DNA from: Salinarimonas soli
GTDB lineage: Bacteria; Pseudomonadota; Alphaproteobacteria; Rhizobiales; Beijerinckiaceae
Assembly: GCF_008386575.1 (NCBI RefSeq)
Contig: NZ_VUOA01000019.1
Location: 23,472-87,471, forward strand
Reading direction: 5' to 3'
DNA length: 64,000 bases
Positions 48,624 to 57,039 of this stretch are shown here, piece by piece (positions within the stretch are counted from its first letter, which is position 1; each line of letters opens with the position of its first letter). The notes beneath the pieces are model-generated. The model made no database searches, had not been told where the DNA came from, and was given only the letters and a program-made list of their open reading frames with translations. The translations under genes were made by a program, and so were the position numbers.

Positions 48624-49854
48624 GTGGCTTTTGGTCGGGGCCCGCGACCCGCAGGCAGCCCCCACCCAGGTGCCCGCCGGCCGGGACTGGACCACCTGGC
48701 TCATGCTCGGCGGACGCGGGGCGGGCAAGACCCGCACGGGAGCGGAGTGGATCCACGGGGTCGCCGTCGGCAAGCCCTGGCTCGCCAACGCGCCCCTGGG
48801 CCGCCTCGCCCTCATCGGCGAGACCCTCGCCGACGTGCGCGACGTGATGATCGAGGGCCCGTCGGGCATCCTCGCGGCCGCGTCCGAGGAGGAGGAGCGG
48901 CCGGTCTTCGTCGCGGCGCGCCGGCGCGTCGAGTGGCCCAACGGCGCGGTGGCCTTCATCTTCTCGGCGGAGGACCCCGATTCCTTACGCGGCGGGCAGT
49001 TCGAGGCGGCCTGGGGCGACGAGCTCGCCAAATGGCGCCATCCCGACCGTACCTTCGACATGCTGCAATTTGCCCTGCGCGTCGGCGAGCGCCCGCGCCA
49101 GATCCTCACCACCACGCCCCGGCCGATCCCCCTCATCAAGCGGCTCCTGAAGGACCCCCGGGTGGCCCTGAGCCGGATGCGCACCGCCGACAACGCGGCC
49201 CATCTCGCCGAGCCGTTCCTCGCCAACATCGTCGAGGCCTATGCGGGCACCCGGCTCGGGCGCCAGGAGCTCGACGGCGAGCTCATCGAGGACCGGCCCG
49301 ACGCCCTGTGGCGCCGCGAGCGGGTGGAGGCGATCCGGGTCGCCGAGGCCCCGCCGCTGCGCCGCCTCGTCGTCGCCCTCGACCCGCCCGCGAGCTCCGG
49401 CCCCCGGGCCGACGCCTGCGGCATCGTCGCGGCGGGTCTCGACGAGCGCGGCTTCGGCTACGTGGTGGCCGACGCCACCGTCCAGGGCTTGCCGCCCGCG
49501 GCCTGGGCCGAGCGGGCGGTGGGCCTTTACCGCAGCCTCGAGGCCGACGCGATCGTGGCGGAGGTGAACCAGGGCGGCGAGATGGTGGCGGCGGTTTTGC
49601 GCCAGGTGGATCCGACGGTCCCGGTGGTGCCCGTCCGCGCCACCCGCGGCAAGTTCCTGCGCGCCGAGCCCGTGGCCGTGCTCTACGACCAGGGCCGCGT
49701 GCGCCACGCCGGGACCTTTCCCGAGCTGGAGGACGAGATGTGCGATTTCGTCCCCGGCGACACCACCCGCTCCCCCGACCGCCTCGACGCCCTGGTCTGG
49801 GCGCTGACGCACCTCATGCTGCGCGGGGAGGGGCCGCGGGTGCGGGTGGTGTGA
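48487..49854 (+). CDS. GTA large terminase (g2)
   Basis: Motor ATPase and nuclease that packages DNA. 455 residues: Walker A in LMLGGRGAGKTRTGAEW (near residue 75), Walker B-like region AAWGDELAKW (near 177) and a C-terminal RNase H-like nuclease (LVVALDPPASSGPRADACGI, and DRLDALVWALTHLML at the end). Closest relatives are the GTA terminases of Rhizobiales. The start could be 48487 or the ATG at 48568, which reduces overlap with the g1-like ORF. Confidence 0.93.
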   Translation: MSPTPETLLRSARSLLAAWPRPIGPETMPDWLAAMPAPVLTALCREWLLVGARDPQAAPTQVPAGRDWTTWLMLGGRGAGKTRTGAEWIHGVAVGKPWLANAPLGRLALIGETLADVRDVMIEGPSGILAAASEEEERPVFVAARRRVEWPNGAVAFIFSAEDPDSLRGGQFEAAWGDELAKWRHPDRTFDMLQFALRVGERPRQILTTTPRPIPLIKRLLKDPRVALSRMRTADNAAHLAEPFLANIVEAYAGTRLGRQELDGELIEDRPDALWRRERVEAIRVAEAPPLRRLVVALDPPASSGPRADACGIVAAGLDERGFGYVVADATVQGLPPAAWAERAVGLYRSLEADAIVAEVNQGGEMVAAVLRQVDPTVPVVPVRATRGKFLRAEPVAVLYDQGRVRHAGTFPELEDEMCDFVPGDTTRSPDRLDALVWALTHLMLRGEGPRVRVV

Positions 49855-49882
49855 GGAGTGGGATTGGGAGGGTGCTCTCCAT

Positions 49883-49950
49883 CCCCTCATGCTGAGGAGC
49901 GCTCATGGAGCGCGTCTCGAAGCACGCACCACCGCGCCCCAGCCGTCCCG
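49883..49950 (+). repeat. Partial family A repeat
   Basis: First half of the element only (CCCCTCATGCTGAGGAGCGC, GTCTCGAAGCACGCACCACC), stopping at GCCCCAGCCGTCC just before the DoxX stop codon. The second half is missing. Confidence 0.7.
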
Positions 49951-49964
49951 TGGAGCCTCGCGCC

Positions 49965-50354
49965 CTATTTCCGCGCGAGCGAGAACCGCCCGGCGCCGCC
50001 CGCCACGAGCATCAGCAGGCCGCCGACGATGGCGAGGTTCTTCGCCGCGTGGATCTGGTTGCCCCGGGCCTCGGCGCCCGTCTGGGTCCAGAAGTCGTGG
50101 CCGAGATAGGTGGCAGCGATCGTGAACGCGACGAGTCCTAAGGCCGCCGCCCGCGCCTGCCACCCCACCACAACGAGCGCGCCTAAGCCCACCTCCGCCA
50201 CGCCCGCCGCATAGGTGAGGTAGAGCGGATAGGGCAGCCCCTTGCCCGCGAGCATCATGCTCAGGCCCCCCGGCGACACGAGCTTGCCGTAGCCGGACCA
50301 CAGGAAGATCGCCGCCAGCGCGATGCGTCCGAGGGCGTAGAGGGCATGGGCCAT
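49965..50354 (-). CDS. DoxX family membrane protein
   Basis: 129 residues, four spans (about 5-25, 42-64, 68-90 and 100-120). LGRIALAAIFLWSGYGKLVSP is the family start. DoxX-like proteins are linked to sulfur/thiosulfate and oxidative-stress metabolism but the family is poorly defined. It is antisense to the GTA genes and lies between g2 and g3, so it is not part of the GTA. Confidence 0.87.
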   Translation of the reverse strand: MAHALYALGRIALAAIFLWSGYGKLVSPGGLSMMLAGKGLPYPLYLTYAAGVAEVGLGALVVVGWQARAAALGLVAFTIAATYLGHDFWTQTGAEARGNQIHAAKNLAIVGGLLMLVAGGAGRFSLARK

Positions 50355-50646
50355 GGGGCGGGGATCCTGCTGCGGGCGGGCCGGACAATGGCGCGATTCG
50401 CCGGGCTTGGCACCTCACCCCTCCTCCCTTGCGGGGAGGGGCTGGGGGTGGGGGTCGGACAGTCGGAGCTCTCGGGCAGGTGGGGAGAACGCACGTTCGT
50501 ACAGTCCCCTCCTGGACCGTCGGCGGGTGGCGTCCCGACCCCCACCCCTAGCCCCTCCCCACAAGGGGGAGGGGAACGCACCCCCAGCATCTCCCCCTTG
50601 TGATTGCACGCGGCGTGTCGAACAATCCCTGCTTGGGGTTGGTGCG
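50355..50646. repeat. Long inverted-repeat element, family B copy 3
   Basis: 50411-50582 has outer arms CCCTCCTCCCTTGCGGGGAG and CTCCCCACAAGGGGGAGGGG and inner GGGGGTGGGGGTCGGA pairing with TCCCGACCCCCACCCC. It is more degenerate than the copies at 4555 and 27325. Nothing else was recognised in the gap. Confidence 0.65.
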
Positions 50647-50937
50647 ATGCTCGATCGTTACGTGGTGTACATCCTGGCGAGCGGCCGCAACGGCACGCTC
50701 TATGTTGGCGTGACGGGCGAGTTCGTGCGTCGCGTCGAGCAGCACAAGGCGATGGCGGTGCCGGGCTTCACGCGGCGGTACCGGGTGACGCGGCTGGTCT
50801 ATGCCGAGCGCTTCGCCGACGTTCGCGAGGCGATCTCGCGGGAGAAGCAGCTGAAGGGCTGGAACCGGGCCTGGAAGCTGCGCCTAATCGAAGCCTCCAA
50901 CCCCGACTGGCTCGACCTCGACCCGACGGCCTGTTGA
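50647..50937 (+). CDS. GIY-YIG nuclease domain protein (UPF0213-like)
   Basis: 96 residues, a stand-alone GIY-YIG domain: VVYILASGRNGTLYVGVTGE (residues 6-25, with the Tyr pair), Arg in FVRRVEQHKA and catalytic Glu expected in REAISREKQLKGWNRAWKL. Such small proteins are common, chromosomally scattered and of unknown role. It lies inside the GTA cluster between repeats and shares no GTA role that is known. Confidence 0.9.
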   Translation: MLDRYVVYILASGRNGTLYVGVTGEFVRRVEQHKAMAVPGFTRRYRVTRLVYAERFADVREAISREKQLKGWNRAWKLRLIEASNPDWLDLDPTAC

Positions 50938-50951
50938 GGCGCACCCACCGT

Positions 50952-51136
50952 TGTCATCCCCGGCCGGAAGCAGCGTCAGCTGCTGAAGGGGATCCAGCAT
51001 ATCTTGATGTCGCGAAGCGACTCTTCATGCCCGTCCAGGGCCCTTGGCGGGCCCGAGAGAGCTGCTTCGCAGCAGCATCATTGCGCTGGATCCCCTTCCC
51101 CTCCACTCGCTTCGCGAGTTCCGGCCGGGGATGACA
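50952..51136. repeat. Family C inverted repeat, copy 2
   Basis: Bounded by TGTCATCCCCGGCCGGA and TCCGGCCGGGGATGACA; inner arms GGGGATCCAGC and GCTGGATCCCC. It includes GCGAAGCGACTCTTCATGCC and the CTGCTTCGCAGCAG hairpin seen in the copy at 27116. Confidence 0.8.
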
Positions 51137-51154
51137 GCGGTCCCGCACTCGCCT

Positions 51155-51365
51155 TGTCATCCCCGGCTGGAGCTGACCGTCAGGTCAGCGGAAGGGAAGG
51201 GGATCCAGCACCACTTGCTGCGCCGCAGGCGCACCTAAGGCCCGTCCAGGGCCCTTCGCGGGCCCAGGCGAGCCGCTACGCAGCAGCATTATCGCGCTGG
51301 ATCCCCTTCTTGGCACGCAAGCGTGCGTCCCCTCCGCCCTGACGGGCTCCGGCCGGGGATGACAC
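51155..51365. repeat. Family C inverted repeat, copy 3 (tandem)
   Basis: Starts TGTCATCCCCGGCTGGAGCT 18 bases after copy 2 and ends CCGGCCGGGGATGACAC. The inner GCGGAAGGGAAGGGGATCCA arm and the GCGCTGGATCCCCTTCTTGG partner are present but longer inserts make this copy about 210 bases. It stops 27 bases before the portal gene. Confidence 0.8.
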
Positions 51366-51392
51366 GGGACCCCCCAACCCCACGAGGACCCC

Positions 51393-52526
51393 ATGTTCGA
51401 TCGCATCAATCGCTGGCTGCGGCCGGCGGAGGCCAAGGCGGCCGTGTCGGGGGGCGCGGCGGTGTATTTTGGGGCGCGGGCGGTATGGACGCCGCGGGAT
51501 TACGGGGCGCTCGCGGCGGCCGGGTTCCGGCGCAACGCCGTGGTGCACCGGGCCGTGCGGCTCGTGGCCGAATCGGCCGCCGCCCTGCCGCTGACGCTCA
51601 TCGAGACCGGGCGGGCCCTCGACGCCCATCCGCTCCTCGCGCTGCTTGCCCGCCCCAACCGGCGCCAGGGCGGGGCGCGGTTCCTGGAGGAGGTCTATGG
51701 GCACCTGATGGTGTCGGGGAACGCCTATGTGGAGGCCCTGCGGGTCGACGGCCGGGCCGCGGAGCTGCACGCGCTGCGCCCCGACCGGATGCGGGTGGTG
51801 ACGGGCGCCGACGGCTGGATCGCAGGCTACGACTACACGGCCGGGGGCACCACGCGGCGCTACGCCATGGGCGAGGGGCCGGCCCCGATCCTCCACCTCA
51901 CCCTGTTCCACCCCACCGACGACCATTACGGCCTCTCGCCCATGGAGGCGGCGGCCACCGCCCTCGACATCCACAACGCGGCCGGCGCCTGGAACAAGGC
52001 GCTCCTCGACAACGCGGCGCGCCCCTCGGGCGCCCTCGTCCTGGAGGGCAGCGGCAACCTCTCCGACCGGCAATTCGCGAAGCTGCGCGCCGAGCTCGAC
52101 GAGAGCTTCCGGGGCGCGGCGAACGCGGGCCGCCCCATGCTCCTCGACGGCGGGCTCGCCTGGCAGTCCATGAGCCTCACCCCGAAGGACATGGACTTCA
52201 TCGAGGCCAAGGCGGGCGCCGCCCGGGAGATCGCGCTCGCCTTCGGCGTGCCGCCCCTCCTGCTCGGCCTGCCCGGCGACAACACCCACGCCAACTACGC
52301 CGAGGCCAACCGCTCCTTCTACCGCCAGACCGTGATCCCGCTCGCCCGCCGCACGGGCGAGGCCTTCGCCGCCTGGCTCGGCACCCCGGACCTGCGCCTG
52401 GAACCCGACCTCGACGCCATCGAGGCCCTGGCGCCGGAGCGGGAATCGCTCTGGCGGCGCGTGAGCGCGGCGGACTTCCTCACCGCCGACGAGAAGCGCG
52501 AGGCGGTGGGCTACGGGAGACGATGA
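51393..52526 (+). CDS. GTA portal protein (g3, HK97 family)
   Basis: Forms the dodecameric DNA entry ring of the GTA head. 377 residues, a usual HK97 portal length: AVHRAVRLVAESAAALPLTL (near residue 50), YGHLMVSGNAYVEALR (near 108) and GVPPLLLGLPGDNTHANYAE (near 285) are conserved. GAGGACCCC precedes the ATG. Two tandem repeat elements and two non-GTA genes separate it from the terminase, so it probably has its own promoter. Confidence 0.94.
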   Translation: MFDRINRWLRPAEAKAAVSGGAAVYFGARAVWTPRDYGALAAAGFRRNAVVHRAVRLVAESAAALPLTLIETGRALDAHPLLALLARPNRRQGGARFLEEVYGHLMVSGNAYVEALRVDGRAAELHALRPDRMRVVTGADGWIAGYDYTAGGTTRRYAMGEGPAPILHLTLFHPTDDHYGLSPMEAAATALDIHNAAGAWNKALLDNAARPSGALVLEGSGNLSDRQFAKLRAELDESFRGAANAGRPMLLDGGLAWQSMSLTPKDMDFIEAKAGAAREIALAFGVPPLLLGLPGDNTHANYAEANRSFYRQTVIPLARRTGEAFAAWLGTPDLRLEPDLDAIEALAPERESLWRRVSAADFLTADEKREAVGYGRR

Positions 52527-52924
52527 GGGGTGGGGGGAAGGTGCGCGTCTCCCCTCTTCCATGGGCAGAGGGATGCACGAAGTGCCAGCGGGGTGAGGGG
52601 CTACCACGCAGATCCAGCCGTCTCCCCCTCCCCCCTCTGCGGGGGAGGGTGGCCCCGCGAAGCGGGGTCGGGAGAGGGGGCATGCGTAAAAGCGAAGTGA
52701 GGGGCCTCCAGGGTCGCGCGAGGCCGATCTCACGCGGCGGCACGAGCACGCGAACCGTCTGACGGCCCCTCTCCCTGCTTGGCTTCGCCAAGCTGTCCCT
52801 CCCCCGCAAAGGGGGGAGGGTTGTGGCGCGAGCCTCCCGGCGTCCGCCCCCTCACCCCCGGCCCTTCGTGCACCCCTCCCCCCCGGGAGAGGGGAGCCTT
52901 CCCCCGGCGGGACAGGAGACCCCC
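52527..52924. repeat. Repeat-filled gap between g3 and the next GTA gene
   Basis: Two family D elements (about 52550-52610 and 52845-52905) flank a third kind of long inverted repeat: CCCCTCCCCCCTCTGCGGGG...GGGTCGGGAGAGGGGG on the left and GGCCCCTCTCCCTGCTTGGC...CCCTCCCCCGCAAAGGGGGG on the right. No gene was found in these 398 bases. Confidence 0.6.
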
Positions 52925-53125
52925 ATGACACCTCTCGACACCCTCGTGACCGCGGTCGCGGCGCGGGGGGATCTGGCGCACCTGGCGCTGCTCGTTTTCG
53001 CGGGCTCCGCCTCGGTGCTCGCCGGACGGCTCCTCAAGGAGCTCGGCGCCGCCAACCGGCGCTTCGACGACTTCGTGCGCGAGCTCGCGCAGTTCAACCG
53101 CCGTCACGACGGAGACCAGCCATGA
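52925..53125 (+). CDS. GTA small membrane-like protein (g3.5 position)
   Basis: 66 residues with one hydrophobic segment (LAHLALLVFAGSASVLAGRL, about residues 16-36) and an amphipathic C-terminal helix (FDDFVRELAQFNRRH). It holds the place of g3.5 between portal and protease in RcGTA. GACAGGAGACCCCC precedes the ATG. Its stop overlaps the next small ORF (ATGA). Confidence 0.75.
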   Translation: MTPLDTLVTAVAARGDLAHLALLVFAGSASVLAGRLLKELGAANRRFDDFVRELAQFNRRHDGDQP

Positions 53126-53262
53126 TCCGATCCCGCCCGCAGCGGCGGCCGACGCCGCCCTCCAGCGCCCGCGCCATCGCCGTGATGCGCGCCTTCATCC
53201 GCACCCTGGAGCGCCTCGACGGGCGCCCCCCCATGCGCGCGCAACCGGAGGGGCGGCGATGA
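53122..53262 (+). CDS. 46-residue basic ORF in the GTA operon
   Basis: 46 residues, very Arg/Pro-rich (IRSRPQRRPTPPSSARAIAV, RAFIRTLERLDGRPPM). It overlaps the preceding gene by four bases and the protease gene by four bases (ATGA at both ends), so coupled translation is strongly suggested. It could be a translational bridge or a real small protein; no known function. Confidence 0.55.
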   Translation: MIRSRPQRRPTPPSSARAIAVMRAFIRTLERLDGRPPMRAQPEGRR

Positions 53263-53774
53263 TCGCGCGGGAGACGAAGTTCCTCCCCGCGCTCCCCGCC
53301 GCCGACGAGACCGGCCGCTTCGAGGGCTATGCCAGCCTGTTCGGGGTGGTGGACCTCGCCAAGGACGTCGTGGTGCCGGGCGCGTTCCGGGCGTCGCTGG
53401 AGGCGCGCGGGTCGCGGGGCGTCCGGATGCTCTGGCAGCACGACCCGGCCGAGCCCATCGGCGCCTGGAGCGCCATCGAGGAGGACGCGCGCGGCCTGCG
53501 GGTCCGCGGGCGGCTCAACCTGTCGGTGGCGCGGGCCCGCGAGATCCACGCCCTCATGGGGCAGGGCGCCGTCGACGGGCTCTCCATCGGCTACCGCGTC
53601 GAGCGCGGGCGGCGCGACCGCACGGGCGTGCGCCGCCTGGAGCAGCTCGACCTGTGGGAGATCTCGGTCGTCACCTTCCCCATGCAGCCGGGGGCCCGGG
53701 TCGAGGCCGTGAAGGCCGAGCCCGTGGCGAGCGCCATCCGCCGCACCACGGCGCGGCTCTTCGCGGGCGCTTGA
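53259..53774 (+). CDS. GTA prohead protease (g4, HK97 family)
   Basis: Serine protease that trims the capsid protein during head maturation. 171 residues: GRFEGYASLFGVVDLAKDVV near residue 19, catalytic His in RMLWQHDPAEPIG (near 66) and Ser in GAVDGLSIGYRV (near 110). It precedes the capsid gene by 57 bases. Confidence 0.94.
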   Translation: MIARETKFLPALPAADETGRFEGYASLFGVVDLAKDVVVPGAFRASLEARGSRGVRMLWQHDPAEPIGAWSAIEEDARGLRVRGRLNLSVARAREIHALMGQGAVDGLSIGYRVERGRRDRTGVRRLEQLDLWEISVVTFPMQPGARVEAVKAEPVASAIRRTTARLFAGA

Positions 53775-53831
53775 GGCGCCCGCCGTCTCATCCGCCCCTT
53801 TCATCCACGTTCATTGCCAGCGAGGCCGTTC

Positions 53832-55061
53832 ATGACCCTTTCGCCCGAGACCAAGTCCGCCGACGTCGCGGCCGCCTTCGAGGATTTCGCCCGCGCCTTC
53901 GAGGCGTTCAAGGAGACCAACGACGAGCGGCTCGCCGAGATCGAGACCCGCATGAGCGCCGACGTGGTGCGCGAGGACAAGCTCTCCCGCATCGACCGGG
54001 CGCTCGACGAGGCGAAGGGCCGCCTCGACCGCCTCTCCCTCGACGCCCGCCGGCCGGCGCTCGGCGGCGCGCCCGGCGCCGACCCCGCCGTCCGCGAGCA
54101 CAAGACGGCCTTCGACCTCTATGTCCGCTCCGGCGAGGCCGCAGGCCTCAAGAGCCTCGAGGCGAAGGCGCTCTCGGCGGGCTCGGGGCCGGACGGCGGC
54201 TACCTGGCGCCGGCCGACATCGAGCGCGAGGTGCTGCGCCGGCTCGCCGACATCTCGCCGATCCGGGGCATCGCCGCCACGCGCCTCATCTCGGCGGGCC
54301 AGTACAAGGTGGCCTACGCGGTCACGGGTGCCGCCGCGGGCTGGGTGGGGGAGGGGACGCCCCGGCCCCAGACGGCCTCGCCCGCGCTCGTCGAGCTCAC
54401 CTTCCCGGCCATGGAGCTCTATGCCATGCCGGCCGCGACCCAGACGCTCCTCGACGACGCGGTGGTGGACGTCGACGCCTGGATCGCGGCGGAGGTGGAG
54501 ACCGCCTTCGCCGAGCAGGAGGGCGCGGCCTTCGTGGCGGGCGACGGGGTGGGCAAGCCCAAGGGCTTCCTCGCCTATGAGCGCGCCGCCAACGGCGCCT
54601 GGACCTGGGGGCGGCTCGGCACCGTGGCGACGGGCGTCGCGGGGGCGTTCCCCGCGGGCAACGCCTCGGACGTGCTCGTGGACCTCGTCCATGCCGTGAA
54701 GGCGGGCTACCGCCAGAACGCCACCTTCGTCATGAACCGCAAGACCCAGAGCGCCATCCGCAAGTTCAAGGACGGCCAGGGCAACTATCTCTGGCAGCCC
54801 CCCGCCACCCCCGGCGCCGGCGCCACCCTCATGACCTTCCCCGTGGTGGAGGCCGAGGACATGCCCGACATGGCCCCGAACGCCGCCGCCATCGCCTTCG
54901 GCGACTTCCGCCGGGGCTACCTCGTTGTCGACCGCACGGGCGTGCGCGTCCTGCGCGACCCCTATTCCGCCAAGCCCTACGTCCTGTTCTACGTGACGAA
55001 GCGCGTCGGCGGCGGCGTGCAGGACTTCGCGGCGATCAAGCTGCTGACCTTCGGGGCGTGA
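53832..55061 (+). CDS. GTA major capsid protein (g5, HK97 family)
   Basis: 409 residues. The N-terminal coiled-coil delta region (residues about 10-80: AFEDFARAFEAFKETNDERL) is removed by the protease, then the HK97 core starts near residue 105. GGYLAPADIEREVLRRLADI and MNRKTQSAIRKFKDGQGNYL are conserved. Length and domain order are intact. The ATG at 53832 follows GCGAGGCCGTTC. Confidence 0.95.
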   Translation: MTLSPETKSADVAAAFEDFARAFEAFKETNDERLAEIETRMSADVVREDKLSRIDRALDEAKGRLDRLSLDARRPALGGAPGADPAVREHKTAFDLYVRSGEAAGLKSLEAKALSAGSGPDGGYLAPADIEREVLRRLADISPIRGIAATRLISAGQYKVAYAVTGAAAGWVGEGTPRPQTASPALVELTFPAMELYAMPAATQTLLDDAVVDVDAWIAAEVETAFAEQEGAAFVAGDGVGKPKGFLAYERAANGAWTWGRLGTVATGVAGAFPAGNASDVLVDLVHAVKAGYRQNATFVMNRKTQSAIRKFKDGQGNYLWQPPATPGAGATLMTFPVVEAEDMPDMAPNAAAIAFGDFRRGYLVVDRTGVRVLRDPYSAKPYVLFYVTKRVGGGVQDFAAIKLLTFGA

Positions 55062-55355
55062 GGGGGCGCCCCTCTCCCAGGGGGAGAGGGATGCACGAAG
55101 TGCCAGCGGGGTGAGGGGGTACCACGCCGATCCAGGGATCTCCCTCATGCTGAGGAGCGCTCGAGGAGCGCGTCTCGAAGCACGCACCACGCTTCCACAG
55201 CCGTCCGGAGATCCCTGGAGCGCCCTTCGAGGCCCTGCTGCGCAGGGCACCTCAGGACGAGGGCGGAGGATGGGATGAACGGGGTGGGAGAGCTCTGGTT
55301 CGAGGTGGTACCCCCTCACCCCCGGCCCCTCTCCCCATGGGAGAGGGGAGGGCGC
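55062..55355. repeat. Repeats between g5 and the antisense protease: family A plus two family D
   Basis: Family A full copy at 55141-55270 (from TCCCTCATGCTGAGGAGCGC to ACCTCAGGACGAGGGCGGAG), flanked by family D elements at 55066-55128 and 55304-55352 in opposite orientation. Confidence 0.75.
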
Positions 55356-56117
55356 TTACTCCCACGCCGCCTCGCGGCCCCAGGCTTTCAGCGTGCGGTC
55401 GATCCAGTCCCGCTGGGGCGCGACCAACACCCCTTGCGTGAAGGTGCCGCAATCGCGGCCCTTCGGGCCCGAGGCCCAGGTGGTGACGGCGAGGACGGTG
55501 TCGGCGCGGGTGATGGGGCCGCCGGAATCGCCGCGGCAGGCGCCGACGCCGCGGCGGTCGGGGTCCTGGGCCCAGAGCAGGATGCGGCTCGGGCCGAAGG
55601 GCTCCACCACGTCGAGGGAGGCGGTGCGGAAGGTGCCCGTGGTGCGGGACTCGCCCTCGCGCAGCACGCCCCAGCCGCCGAGCACGATGCGCTCGTCCTT
55701 GGAGGCGGCGCCGGCCGCGAGGGTCGCGGTCTCGATGCGGGCGGGGAGCGGCTCGGGCAGGCGCACGAGGGCGAGGTCGATGGAGCGGCGGCGGCGCTCG
55801 ATGGCTGTCGCGTCGTAGCCCGGATGCACCGCCTTGGCGGAGGGCACGATGAGCACGGGCTGGCCGCCCGCGTCCCGGAAATGCACCCGGTGCTCGGGGG
55901 CGCCCGTCACGCAATGGGCGGCGGTGAGAACCACGTCGCGGGCCAGCACCACGCCGGAGCACACGCCGCCCCGGGAATCGAGCACCATCACGGAGCGGCG
56001 CGCGAGCGGCCCCGGATCGTCCTGCCCGCCGATCACCGCGAAGGCGAGAGCCGGCCACAGCGCCAGCGCCAGGCCCGCCGCCGATCCCGCGAAGCGTCCG
56101 CGCCCTGGATGCCGCAT
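55356..56117 (-). CDS. Secreted trypsin-like serine protease (S1)
   Basis: 253 residues. A signal peptide (FAGSAAGLALALWPALAFAV, cleavage after AFA) leads into VIGGQDDPGPLARRSV, the S1 mature start. Catalytic triad: His in LTAAHCVTG (near residue 68), Asp in SIDLALVRL (near 115) and Ser in GACRGDSGGPI (near 198). It is transcribed against the GTA genes between capsid g5 and connector g6, 26 bases from the g6 start, so it is an inserted host gene. Confidence 0.9.
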   Translation of the reverse strand: MRHPGRGRFAGSAAGLALALWPALAFAVIGGQDDPGPLARRSVMVLDSRGGVCSGVVLARDVVLTAAHCVTGAPEHRVHFRDAGGQPVLIVPSAKAVHPGYDATAIERRRRSIDLALVRLPEPLPARIETATLAAGAASKDERIVLGGWGVLREGESRTTGTFRTASLDVVEPFGPSRILLWAQDPDRRGVGACRGDSGGPITRADTVLAVTTWASGPKGRDCGTFTQGVLVAPQRDWIDRTLKAWGREAAWE

Positions 56118-56142
56118 CGTCTTCACCTTGGGGAAACCAATC

Positions 56143-56703
56143 ATGACTCCGATACTCGTCGCCGGCCCCGCCGTCGAGCCCGTGACGCTTGCCGACATGC
56201 GGTCAACCTTAAGATCGGAGGGGGGCGAGGACGCGCTGATCGAGGCCTTGATCCGCGCCGCGCGGCTTCTCGTGGAGGCGACGAGCCGGCTTGCCCTCCT
56301 GGAGCAGACCTGGCGCCTCACCCTCGACCGCTGGCCCCGCGACCGGATCGTGCGCCTGCCGCTCGCGCCCCTCGTCGGCCTCGAGGCCGTGCGGGTCCAT
56401 GACGGCGCGGTCTTCTCTACCCTCGACCCGGGCCTCACCGCCCTCGATCCGCTCTCCGACCCGCCCCGCCTCCTCGTCGACGCCACCGCGCCCGAGCCCG
56501 GCCGGCCGATGGCGGGGATCGAGATCGTGGTGCGGGCGGGGTTCGGGGCCGCCCCCGAGGCGGTGCCCGCGCCGCTGGCGCAGGCCGTGCGCCTCCTCGT
56601 GGCGCGCTGGTTTGAGAACCGGGGCGACGCCCTCGACGACGCCCCCATGCCCCCGGACGTGGCGGCCCTGATCGCCCCCTATCGCCGCCTGCGCCTCACT
56701 TAG
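56143..56703 (+). CDS. GTA head-tail connector (g6)
   Basis: 186 residues of the phage gp6/phiE125 gp8 family (VEPVTLADMRSTLRSEGGED near residue 12; LPLAPLVGLEAVRV in the middle). It forms the ring under the portal. The gene begins 26 bases from the start of the antisense protease gene, so the two promoters face apart in a very short space. CTTGGGGAAACCAATC precedes the ATG. Confidence 0.9.
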   Translation: MTPILVAGPAVEPVTLADMRSTLRSEGGEDALIEALIRAARLLVEATSRLALLEQTWRLTLDRWPRDRIVRLPLAPLVGLEAVRVHDGAVFSTLDPGLTALDPLSDPPRLLVDATAPEPGRPMAGIEIVVRAGFGAAPEAVPAPLAQAVRLLVARWFENRGDALDDAPMPPDVAALIAPYRRLRLT

Positions 56704-56721
56704 AGCCCTCCGGAGCGCCCC

Positions 56722-57039
56722 ATGCCCACCCCTTCCATCGGCGCCCGCCGGCGCCCCTTCGTGCTGGAGACGCCGCTCGAGACGCCCGACGGGTTCGGGG
56801 GCGTGGTGCGCCGCTTCGAGGCGGGGCCGCAGCTCTGGGGCGCCATCGAGACCCTCACCGGCCGGCGCCTTCGCGTCGCGGGCCAGGCGACCCACCAGGT
56901 GACCCTGCGCTGGCGCGAGGGCGTCGACGAGCGCATGCGCCTGGCCTCGGGCCCCCGCCGCTTCCGCATCCGCGCCGCCGACGATCCCGACGGCCGCCGC
57001 CGCGACCTCGTGTGCCTCGTCGAGGAGATCGCGCCATGA
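56722..57039 (+). CDS. GTA head closure/adaptor protein (g7)
   Basis: 105 residues of the phage head-tail adaptor (SPP1 gp16-like) family: FVLETPLETPDGFGGVVRRF and LWGAIETLTGRRLRVAG are typical. It lies 18 bases after g6 and overlaps g8 by four bases. Confidence 0.88.
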   Translation: MPTPSIGARRRPFVLETPLETPDGFGGVVRRFEAGPQLWGAIETLTGRRLRVAGQATHQVTLRWREGVDERMRLASGPRRFRIRAADDPDGRRRDLVCLVEEIAP

